From Anaspis maculata (Eukaryota; Arthropoda; Insecta; Coleoptera; Scraptiidae), in assembly GCA_949128115.1 (NCBI GenBank), contig OX421963.1, forward strand, positions 2,418,001 to 2,482,000: a stretch of DNA of 64,000 bases, written 5' to 3'. The notes below the pieces were generated by a model. That model made no database searches and was not told the origin of the DNA. It saw only the letters and a program-made list of their open reading frames with translations. Positions 45,201-57,200 of the stretch are shown here, piece after piece; the first letter of the stretch is position 1, and every line of letters begins with the position of its first letter. The translations under genes were made by a program, and so were the position numbers.

Positions 45201-48200
45201 GCTGATGGCCATCAAGAAGTACCTTTCGACGCAGAACATCAGCTTGACGCAGTCGCCTTGGGTGAGTTTACTTTAGCAAGCAAACCTTCAATAAGCTTCT
45301 TCTAACTTTCATTTTAAATTGATGAAATTGCAGATCGGCGGCATGGAAGTCGACCTGCCCAGGCTGTACCAGACGGTTCAGATGCTCGGCGGGCTGAAAG
45401 AAGTCATCGAAAAGAAGAAGTGGCCGAAAGTATCGGACGCCATGAAAATTCCGAAGTGCGCGCAAGATCGCGTCACCAAACTAGACGATATTTACTGCAA
45501 GTACCTCTTGCCGTACGACACGTTGTCTCCAGGTGAAGAAAACTCTTTTGTCGAGTATTTTTTGCCGTCTGCAGCGTAAATGCTTCGCCACCACAGATAC
45601 TCCCTTCTTTATTTCAGCATAATACACCTTAACAACATTGCAAACATGTAGTAGAAAAAGTAATGAAGCCCGATCGAGCAGATCAAATCGTTGCGACACT
45701 CTGCACAACGATAAACAAAAATTAGGAAGGGAGTATCTGTGGTGGCGCCGTAAACTGCATCGACGCTCCAGCTCCGAAACGCTGTTGTAACCGAACAAAG
45801 TATGTCTTCAGTAATTAACAATACTTGTGTGCATCTTTTTCTGTCGTTTGAAGCGAACTGTGCCTTTTGACTTTCCAAAGTGATGATAAAACAGAATGAT
45901 TGTGAAACGGAATTTTCTAGCGGAACGGGAGAAACTGTTCGACGAAGTCGAAACGGACTGGGCCAAGCGCGAGTCGAAGTCACTGCTGAAGGCGCAGCAG
46001 AACGTCGAAGCATCCGACAACGAGGAGGATTCCGAGGACGACAACGAGGCGGAAGAGTGCATAGTCAAGGGCAGGAACATGGCCCTGAACGCGTTCTACC
46101 GAATCGCCAGGAACACCATGAGCATGTGGTTCAGGAATCCGGAGCCGTCGGCCCAGGAGGTAAGCGCGTGCTTTGAAGACGACTGTTGCCAGTTTTCAGT
46201 TATATTTATTCAGGTTTGGCCTGAGATCAGCAGTTTCTGGCCGAAGAGAGAACGTCAGAATGAGAATCGCACTGCTGTTTCAAGTTGGATGCGAATATTC
46301 CCAGATGCGAATATTCGGACAGGAAATGCGATTTTTTATGTGCGAGAACTTTGACATGAAAATTCGCATTTTCTGTCCGAATATTCGCATCTGGGAATCA
46401 AGCTTTAGTCGTATCCACCTGTCCGAATTACTAAATTGTCACGCTTAGACCTGTTTATTCATTCCACTTTTCTTAGCACCACATACTGTCAACGCACTAA
46501 GTGAAAGAACATGAACATAACAGGGTTGTGATTTTTACTAACAATGCGCGATAAAACAACAAATGTGTATAATGAATTGAGAAATACGTTCTTAAGTTAG
46601 GAGATAAGACTAGCAAAGGCTCTCGCCGCAGCCTGAACCTATTGATTATTTGAATTCCGTTCCTCTCCCTCTCTGGGTTTTTCTGATGATACTCGTTTAA
46701 TCGTCATTCGGTCACATGGATCGTGCATTGACTTGCAAATCCGCCGACGCCGCACGGTAAAATCCAGCGATTCCGAAACCACCGAGTCGACGTTGCTCTT
46801 CCCCGGTTGCCGAGAGCTTGGGCAGCTCAGGGCTTTTTTTCTGTGATTACGACTTTATTATGGACCAGCTCCACGAGTTTCGGAATTTTTCCAATTTATT
46901 TCGAATTTAACCCCCTTAGAATTAAACCCATTTCTCAAAGAGATTTTTTTAATGATTTTTCCTGTATTTGCGATTTTGTTCTGAACAAGTTACATAAGTT
47001 TCCGATTTGTGGCCAGATTTTCTGAATTCTGGACCACTGTGGGATGGGGTAACTTGGGAAGAAGCGGGGTAAAAATTACCCCAATTTTTCTGTGTGTACT
47101 TTTTTAAGCGCATTTTCGTAAGAAAATGACGCTTATATGGCCGGTTTGTCTATCTGTCAGTCTGTTCGTCCGTCTGTCCGTCCGTCTGTCTGTCGGTCTG
47201 TCTGTCTGTCTGTCAGTGTAGAAATTGTGAAGTTGTACTCCTCCTCGAGGAATAAAGCTAGAGCCTTAGAACTTTTTTTGATAGATAGCTGATGCCCCCA
47301 AGGGTGGCCAATGGGCATTGTTTTTTTTATCTATGCATAGTTATCATTATTATTATCAAAAAAAGCAGATTTACTGTTCACTTCTAAGAAGTTGAACTCC
47401 TCCTCGGGGAGTAAGGCCAGAGCCTTGGAACTTCGTCCGATGGACAATTAATGTCCCCAAGGGTGGCCAATGGGCATTCTTTTTTTATACATACATAGTT
47501 ATCACTATTATTATCAAAAAAAAAAGATTTCTTGTCCACTTCTAAGAAGTTGAACTCCTCTTCGGAGAATGAATCTAGAGCCCTGGAACTTTCTCCAATG
47601 GATAGCTCAGGTCCTCGTGGGTGGCCAGTGGGCAGATTGGATTTCATGGTTGCGCTGCCATCTTGGCCGCCATATTGAAATTTCTTATTAGTGGAACGAT
47701 TTTCAATTAACTTGGAAGTTACTCGTGTCTTGTATGATCATTCTTATTTTCAAGCTGAATTTCATGATTTCACCGCCATCTTGGCCGCCATATTGAACTT
47801 TCTTGCTACTGGAACGATTTTCATGGAACTTGAAACTTACCCTTGTCACGTATGATCATTCTTATTTCCAAGCTAAATCTCATAATTCCGCCGCCATCTT
47901 GGCCGCCATATTGAAATCTGTTATCAGTGGAGGGATTTTCATGAAACTTGGAACTTACTCTTGTCTTGTATAAACATTATTATTTTCAAGGTGAATTCCA
48001 TGATTCCACCGCCATCTTGGTCGCCATATTGAAATCCGTTATTAATGAAGAGATTGTCATGGAACTTGGAAATTACTCTTGTCTTGTATAAGCATTCTTA
48101 TTTTCAAGCTGAATTTCATAATTTGGCCTCCATCTTGGCCGCCATATTGAAATTGCCCATTAGTGAAACGATTGTCATGAAAAGTGAAACTTACTCTTGT

Positions 48201-51200
48201 CTCGTATGAACATTTTTTATTAATTTTTCCTCTAATCACGACCTCATTGTGGATTAGTTGCATAAGTTCCAGATTTGTTGAATTTATTTTCACTTTAGCC
48301 CCCTCAAAATCAACCCCATTTAGCAATAAGATTTTTAAAATATTTCTTTCTGTAATTACGACTTCATTATGGACCAGCTCCACGAGTTTTGGAATTTTTC
48401 CAATTCATTTCGAATTTAGCCCCCTTAGAATTAACCCCATTTCCCAAATAGATTTTTTTAATGATTTTTCCTGTATTTGTGATTTTGTTCTGAACAAGTT
48501 ACATAAGTTTCCGATATTTGGCCAGATTTTCTGAATTCTGGACCACTGTGGGGTAACTTGGGAAGAAGCGGGGTAAAAATTACCCCAATTTTTCTGTCTG
48601 TACTTTTTTTAGCGCATTTTCGTAAGAAAATGACGCTTATATGGCCGGTTTGTCTGTCTGTCCGTTCGTCTGTCCGTCCGTCTGTCTGTCTGTCTGTCTG
48701 TCTGTCCGAGTAGAAATTGAGAAGTTGTACTCCTCCTCGAGGAATAAAGCTAGAGCCTTAGAACTTTTTTTGATAGATAGCTGATGTCCCCAAAGGTGTC
48801 CAATGGGCATTGTTTTTTTTATCCATGCATATTTATCATATTTACTGTGCACTTCTAAGAAGTTGAACTCCTCCTCGGGGAATCAAGCTAGAGTCTTGGA
48901 ACTTTCTCCAATGGATAACTCAGGTCCTCGTCGGTGGCCAGTGGGCAGATTGGATTTCATGGTTGCGCCGCCATCTTGGCCGCCATATTGAAATTTCTTA
49001 TTAGTGGAACGATTTTCATGAAACTTGGAAGTTACCCTTGTTTTATATGATTATTTTTATTTCTAAGCTAAATTTCATGATTCTGCCGCCATCTTGGTCG
49101 CCATATTGAAATATGTTATTGATGGAGGAATTGTCATGGGACTTGGAACTTACTCTTGTCTTGTATAAACATTCTTATTTTCAAGCTGAATTTCATGATT
49201 TGGCCGCCATCTTGGCCGCCATATTGAAATTTCCCATAAGTGGAATGATTGTCATAAAACGTGAAACTCACTCTTGTCTCGTAGGAACATCTTATTTTCA
49301 AGCTGAACTTCATTCCTATCAATGACAGACCTGGCACTAAGAAAATGCGCTATTGAGACTCACGCTCGCGATTTTTGAAAATACATTGAAATTTAATAAT
49401 TTTGCATGAAATCTCGAAAAAAAGTACACACAAAAAAGTTGGGGTAATTTTTACCCCACTTCTTCCCAAGATACCCCGGGTAATTTTTTTTTGATTACCC
49501 CATCTCATTGACCATGAAAAATTCAGTTCATGTGCTAAATTTCGTCATTCAGTTTCAACTAGTTTCGGGGGTAATGAATGAAAACCATCTCCAGGAGCAC
49601 ACATTTAGGGGGCTGCAGCCCCATCACAAAGCATTTTCGGTTCATGTTCATGGGAACTTTTTTCTCATTTTTGGTCGTAGAATCGGCTGGCAAAGTGTCG
49701 ACGCCTAATTATGGGACACCTGTGTGCTCACTGGTTGTGTTAACACCGTGTCGATAAATGCGGGAGGGAGTCGTGCGCGAAGGCGATGCGGAAGAGAGTA
49801 ATGTGTGACGGCAGTGCGGAAGGGAGCGGTATGTGATGGCGACTTTTCGTTGCAGGTCGAACAGGAATTCTGGAAGCACGTCACCCAGAAGCAGAACCAC
49901 ATCTGCGTACATTCCGGATCCATCGATTCCGGCAGCTGGGGCTACGGCTTCGCCGTCTCCAAAAACAGCCCTTTCGCCCGGCACGCCTGGAACCTCAAGG
50001 TCCTCACCAACAATTCCGGTTCTGTTCTGAGATCGCTGGGACCGATGATGGGTAAGTGTTGAAATTCTTTTACATTTTTTCGATTCCTCTCCTTCCTTCA
50101 TCTCTTTCTTTTTCTCCCATTTTTTCTCTTCTTTGCCTTCTCTCTTCTAATCAAGTTCTGCAAGATCTTTATTGTTGATGAGCTTTCAGGCGTGACGGTG
50201 CCGACCTTGCACGTCGGCATGGTGTTCAGCTCGTGCTGCTGGTACCGCGATCCGCACGGCCTGCCCTGGATCGAGTACCTCCACACGGGCGGCAACAAGA
50301 TCTGGTACGGCATTCCGGATTCGACCAGCGCCTCGTTCCACGCCGCGCTGAAGCGAACGGTGCCGAACTACTGCCGCAACAAGACGATATGGCTGCCGTC
50401 GGACACGGTGATGGTGCCGCCGGCGTTGCTGGTGGAAAACGGCGTGAGCCTGAGCCGGGTGGCCCAGGAACCGGGCCAGTTCGTCGTCGTGTTTCCCAAG
50501 GTGTACACGTCCTGTCTGAGCACCGGCTACGTGGTGTCGGAAAGCGTGTACTTTGCGCCGCCGGCCTGGCTGCGCACCGCCAAGATCCTCTTCGACGAGC
50601 TGAGGGACAGCAGCGAACCGTCCATGTTCTCGCTGGAACGGCTGCTGCTGAGCATCGTCGGCGATCAGCGGTCGAACGTGGAAGTCTTGCGTAGGGTCGC
50701 GCCGGCCGTGCAAGCGCTCTGTGATATGGAAAAGGCGAATAGGGACAAGCTGAGGGCGCTGGGCGTGTGCGCTGAGGAGAAACTGCCGCTGCCCGAGGCG
50801 ACGAGCGGCAAGAAGAAGCGCAAGCTGCTGCGCGAAGAAGACGGCGATTACGAATGCGAACTGTGCAGGATGAATTTGTTCGTTTCTATGGTACGTTGGT
50901 TCTAGTATACTTTCGGCACACTCCAAGGACACTTCTACTGAGTCTTGCCTGTAAATGATTATTGCCTCACTATTCTCACGCTCCCGGGCGCCATTGACGT
51001 GCAAATGTTGTCAAAGTCTCACGCTATCGTGCAAAAATTGCTTCACGATTCTCACACTGATGTTGTCAGTCTAGTTAACAGGAGTCATTGACGTGCAAAT
51101 AATTATAGTGAAACTATCGTGCGAATCATTGTTGCCTCACTATTCTCACGTTCGTGACGTAATTTCAGTCAAAGGCTATATTGAAGTGCGAATAATTATA

Positions 51201-54200
51201 TTGAAGTCTCACTTTAACGTTTCAATTATTGCCTCACTGTTTTTACGCCAGTGTAGTTAACAGGAGTCATTGACGTGCAAAGAATTGTACTGAGACTATC
51301 GTGCGAATCATTACTCACTATTCTCACGTTTGCGACTTAATTCCAGTCAAAGGCTATATTGAAGTGCGTATAATTATAATGAAGTCTCACTTCAACCTCT
51401 CAAGAATTGTCTCACTGTTCTCACGCTAGTATAGTTAACAGGCGTCATTGACGTGCAAATAATTATAGTGAAACTATCGTCCGAATGATTATTGCTTCAC
51501 TATTCTCACGTTTGCGACGTAATTCCAGTCAAAGGTTATCTTGAAGTGCGAATAATTATATTGAAGTATCACTTGACCGTCTCAAGAATTGCCTCACTGT
51601 TCTCACGCCAGTGTAGTTAACAGGCGTCATTGACGTGCAAATAATTATAGTGAGACTATCGTGCAAATCATTATTGCCTCACTATTCTCACGTTTGCGAC
51701 GTAATTCCAGTCAAAGGCTATATTGAAGTGCGAATAATTATATTGAAGTCTCACTCTAACCTCACAAGAATTGTCTCACTGTTCTCACGCAAGTGTAGTT
51801 AACAGGAGTCATTGACGTGCAAAGAATTGTAGTGAGACTATCGTCCGAATCATTACTCACTATTCTCACGTTTGCGGCGTTATTACATTCAAAGGCTATA
51901 TTGAAGTGCGAATAATTATATTGAAGTCTCACTTTAACGTCTCAAGAATTGCCTAACTGTTTTCACGCCAGTGTAGTTAACAGGAGTCATTGACGTGCAA
52001 AGAATTGTAGTGAGACTATCGTGCAAATCATTATTGCCTCACTATTCTCACGTTTGCGACTTCACTCTAGTTGAAAACTTCATCACTTGCGAATACGTTC
52101 ATAAAAATTTCACGCGGTGTAAAGATATGCTTCACTATTCTCACTCCGGTTCAGTCACTTTAACGTCTCAAGAATTGCCTCACTGTTCTCATGCCGGTGT
52201 AGTTAACAGGCGTCATTGACGTGCAAATAATTATAGTGCGATTATCGTGCGAATCATTATTGCCTCACTATTCTCAAGTTTGCGACGTGATTCCAGTCAA
52301 AGGCTATATTGAAGTGCGAATAATTATATTGACGTCTCACGCTGACGTGAAGAGAATTGCTTCACTATTCTCACTCCGGTGTCATCAATGTAGTCGACAG
52401 AAGTCATAAACGTGCGGATATTCTGATGAGAGTAACACGCGAAAAATTATTGCTTCATTATTCTCACACTTGCAACTTCACTCTAGCCAAAGGCTCTATC
52501 ACGTGCGAATAACTACGAAAAATCTCACGCTGACTTGCAAAAATTGCTTCACTATTCTCGCTCTGGTGTCTAGAAGTCATCAACGTGCGAATGATCCTAG
52601 TGAAACCAATATGCGAAATTGTTACTTCACTATTCTCTCGCTTGCGACTTCACTTTAGTAAAAGACTTTATCACGTGCGAATAAGTACAAAAAAATCTCA
52701 CGCCGTGCAAAAAATTACTCCACTATTCTCACTCTGGTTCAGTCAGTGTAATCAATGTCAATCAATAGAAGTCATTGACGTGCGAATGATTCTAATGAGA
52801 CTAACGCGCGGCTTCACTTCTCACGCTTGTGACGTCACTCTAGTCAAAGGCTTTATTGCGTGCGAATAACTGCGAAAAAAACTCTCACGTCAGCGTGCAA
52901 AGAAGTGTTCCACTATTTTCACTCTGGTGTCGTCACCATCAAGTCACTGACGTGGCCATAGAATGATTTTAGTGAGACTAACACGCGGCAAAAAATTTCA
53001 CTTCACATCTCAAGCTTGCGACATTACTCTAGTCAAAAGCTTGATGACTTGCGTGAATAACTACAAAAATCTCACGCTAACGTGCAAAGAATTGCTTCAC
53101 TATTCTCACTCCGGGTCGTCAATGTAATCAACAGAAGTCATTGACGTGCGAATGATTCTAGTGAGACTAACACGCGAAATTGTTACCTCGCTATTCTCAC
53201 GCTGGTGACGTCACTCTGGTCAAAGGCTTTATTACGTGCGAATAACAGCGAAAAAAACTCTCACGCCGGCGTGCAAAGAAGTGTTTCACTATTCACACCC
53301 TGGTGTCGTCAATGTAGTCACCATCAAGTCATTGACGTGGCCATAGAATGATTTTAGTGAGACTAACACGCGGCAAAAAATTTCACTTCACATCTCAAGC
53401 TTGCGACGTTACTCTACTCAAAAGCTTGATGACTTGCGTGAATAACTACAAAAATCTCACGCTAACGTGCAAAGAATTGCTTCACTATTCTCACTCCGGG
53501 TCGTCAATGTAATCAACAAAAGTCATTGACGTGCGAATGATTCTAGTGAGACTAACACGCGAAATTGTTACTTCGCTATTCTCACGCTGGTGACGTCACT
53601 CTGGTCAAAGGCTTTATTACGTGCGAATAACAGCGAAAAAAACTCTCACGCCGGCGTGCAAAGAAGTGTTTCACTATTTACACCCTGGTGTCGTCAATGT
53701 AGTCACCATCAAGTCATTGACGTGGCCATAGAATGATTTTAGTGAGACTAACACGCGGCAAAAAATTTCACTTCACATCTCAAGCTTGCGACGTTACTCT
53801 AGTCAAAAGCTTGATGACTTGCGTGAATAACTACAAAAATCTCACGCTAACGTGCAAAGAATTGCTTCACTATTCTCACTCCGGGTCGTCAATGTAATCA
53901 ACAGAAGTCATTGACGTGCGAATGATTCTAGTGAGACTAACACGCGAAATTGTTACTCCGCTATTCTCACGCTTGTGACGTCACTCTGGTCAAAGGCTTT
54001 ATTACGTGCGAATAACTGCGAAAAACACTCTCACGCCAGCCTGCAAAGAAGTGTTTCACTATTCTCACCCTGGTGTCGTCAGTGTAGTCACCATTAAGTC
54101 ATTGACGTGGCGAATGAATAATTTCAGTGAGACTAACACGCGGCAAAAATTTTTGCTTCACTTCTCACGCTTGCGACGTCACTTTAGTCATAGGCTTTAT

Positions 54201-57200
54201 TACGTGCGAATAACAGCGAAAAAAAACTCTCACGCCAGCGTGCGAAAAAGTATTTCACTATTCTCACTCTGGTGTCGTCAGTATAGTCACCATTAAGTCA
54301 TTGACGTGGCGAATGAATGATTCCAGTGAGACTAACACGCGGCAAAAATGTTTGCTCCACTTCTCACGCTTGCGACGTGACTCTAGTCAAAGGCTTGATG
54401 ACTTGCGTGAATAACTACAAGAGTTTTACGCGTGAATAACTACAAGAATTTCACGCTAACGTGCAAAGAATCGCCCCACTATTCTCACTCCGGTGTCGTC
54501 AATGTAATCAACAGAAGTCATTGACGTGCGAATGATTTTAGTGAGACTAACACGCGAAATTGTTAGTTCACAATTCTCACGCTTGCGACGTCACTCTAGT
54601 CAAAGGCTTCATCACGTGCGAATAACTGCGAAAAAAACACTCACGCTAGCGTGCAAAGAAGTATTCCACTATTCTCACCTTGGTGTCGTCAGTGTCGTCA
54701 CCGTTAAGTCATTGACGTGGCGAATGAATGATTCTAGTGAGACTAACACGCGGCAAAAATTTTTGCTTCACTTCTCACGCTTGCGACGTTACTCTAGTCA
54801 AAGGCTTGATGACTTGCGTGAATAACTACAAAAATCTCACGCTAACATGCAAAGAATTGCTTCACTATTCTCACTCCGGTGTCGTCAATGTAATCAACAG
54901 AAGTCATTGACGTGCGAATGATTCTAGTGAGACTATCACGTGAAATTGTTGCTTCACTATTTTCACGCTTGCGACGTCACTCTTGTCAAAGGCTTAATTA
55001 CTACTTTATTACTACTTTTAGGCTTTTTTTCGAATAACAGCGAAAAAAACTCTCCCGCCAGCGTACAAAGAAGTGTTTCACTATTCTCACTCTGGTGTCG
55101 TCAGTGTAGTCACCATCAAGTCATTGCGTGGCGAATGAATGACTCTAGTGAGACTAACACGCGGCAAAAATGTTTGGTTCACTTCTCACGCTTGCGACGT
55201 TACTCTAGTCAAAGGCTAGATGACTTGCGTGAATAACTACAAAAATCTCACGCTAGCGTGCAAAGAATTGCTTCACTACTCTCACTCCAGTGTCGTCAAT
55301 GTGATCAACAGAAGTCATTGACGTGTGAATGATTCTAGTGAGACTAACACGCGAAATTGTTACTTCACAATTCTCACGCTTGCGACGTCACTCTAGTCAA
55401 AGGCTTTATTACGTGCGAATAACTGCGAAAAAAAAACTCTCACGCCAGCGTGCAAAAAAGTATTCCACTATTCTCACCCTGGTGTCGCCAGTATAGTCAC
55501 CATTAAGTCATTGACGTGGCGAATGAATGATTCCAGTAAGATTAACACGCGGCAAAAATTTTTGCTTCACTTCTCACGCTTGCGACGTGACTCTATTCAA
55601 AGGCTTGATGACTTGCGTGAATAACTACAAAAATCTCACGCTAACGTGCGAAGAATTGCTTCACTATTCTCACTCCGGTGTCGTCAATGTAATCAACAGA
55701 AGTCATTGACGTGCGAATGATTCTAGTGAGACTAACATGCGAAATTATTACTTTACTATGCTCACGCTTGCGACGTCACTCTAGTCAAAGGCTTAATTAC
55801 TACTTTATTACTACTTTTAGGCTTTATTTCGAGTAACAGCGAAAAAAACTCTCCCGCCTGTGTGCAAACAAGTGTTTCACTATTCTCACCCTGGTGTCGT
55901 CAATGTAGTCACCATCAAGTCATTGACGTGGCGAATGAATGACTCTAGTGAGACTAACACGCGGCAAAAATGTTTGCTTCACTTCTCACGCTTGCGACGT
56001 TACTCTAGTCAAAGCCTAGATGACTTGCGTGAATAACTACAAAAATCTCACGCTAACGTGCAAAGAATTGCTTCACTATTCTCACTTCGGTGTCGTCAAT
56101 GTAATCAACAGAAATCATTGACGTGCGAATAATTTTAGTGAGACTAACACCCGAAATTGTTACTTCACTATTCTCACGCTTGTAACGTCACTCTAGTCAA
56201 AGGCTTTATTACGTGCGAATAATTGCGAAAAAAAAACTCTCACGTCAGCGTGCAAAGGAGTGTTTTACTGTTCTCACCCTGGTGTCGTCAGTGTAGTCAA
56301 CATAGGGTTATTTACGTGGCGAATGAATGATTCTAGTGAGACTAACACGCGGCAAAAAATTTTGCTTCACTTCTCACGCTTGCGACGTTACCCTAGTCAA
56401 AGGCTTGATGACTTGCGTTAATAACTACAAAAATCTCACGCTAACGTGCAAAAAATTGCTCCACTATCCTCACTCCGGTGTCGTCAATGTAATCAACAGA
56501 AGTCATTGACGTGCGAATGATTCTAGTGAGACTATCACGCGTAATTGTTACTTCACTATTCTCACCCTGGTGTCGTCAGTGTAGTCACCATTAAGTCATT
56601 GACGTGGCGAATGAATGATTCCAGTAAGACTAACACGCAGCAAAAATTTTTGCTCCACTTCTCACGCTTGCGACGTGACTCTGGTCAAAGGCTTGATGAC
56701 TTGCGTGAATGACTACAAAAATCTCACGCTAACGTGCAAAGAATTGCTTCACTATTCTCACTCCGGTGTCGTCAAGGCAATCAACAGAAGTCGTTGACTT
56801 GCGAATGATTCTAGTGAGACTAACACGCGAAATTGTTACTCCACTATTCTCACGCTGACGACGTCACTCTAGTCAGAGGCTTTATTACGTGCGAATAATT
56901 GCGAAAAAAACTCTCACGCCAGCGTGCAAAGAAGTGTTCCACTATTCTCCCCTGGTGTCGTCAGTGTAGTCACCATAAAGTTATTGACGTGGCGATTGAA
57001 TGATTCTAATGAGACTAACACGCAGCAAAAATTCTTGCTTCACTTCTCACGCTTGCTACGTTACTCTAGTCAAAGGCTTGATGACTTGCGTTAATAACTA
57101 CAAAAATCTCACGCTAACGTGCAAAAAATTGCTCCACTATCCTCACTCCGGTGTCGTCAATGTAATCAACAGAAGTCATTGACGTGCGAATGATTCTATT

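Noticed and set aside
44595..45305. 236-codon plus-strand frame overlapping exon 6
   Set aside because: It is a shifted-frame shadow. The JmjN/ARID match lies in the other frame.
48637..48852. Minus-strand frame with Thr-Asp-Arg-Gln repeats
   Set aside because: It is a translation of a GTCT/GTCC microsatellite in the intron 8 repeat.
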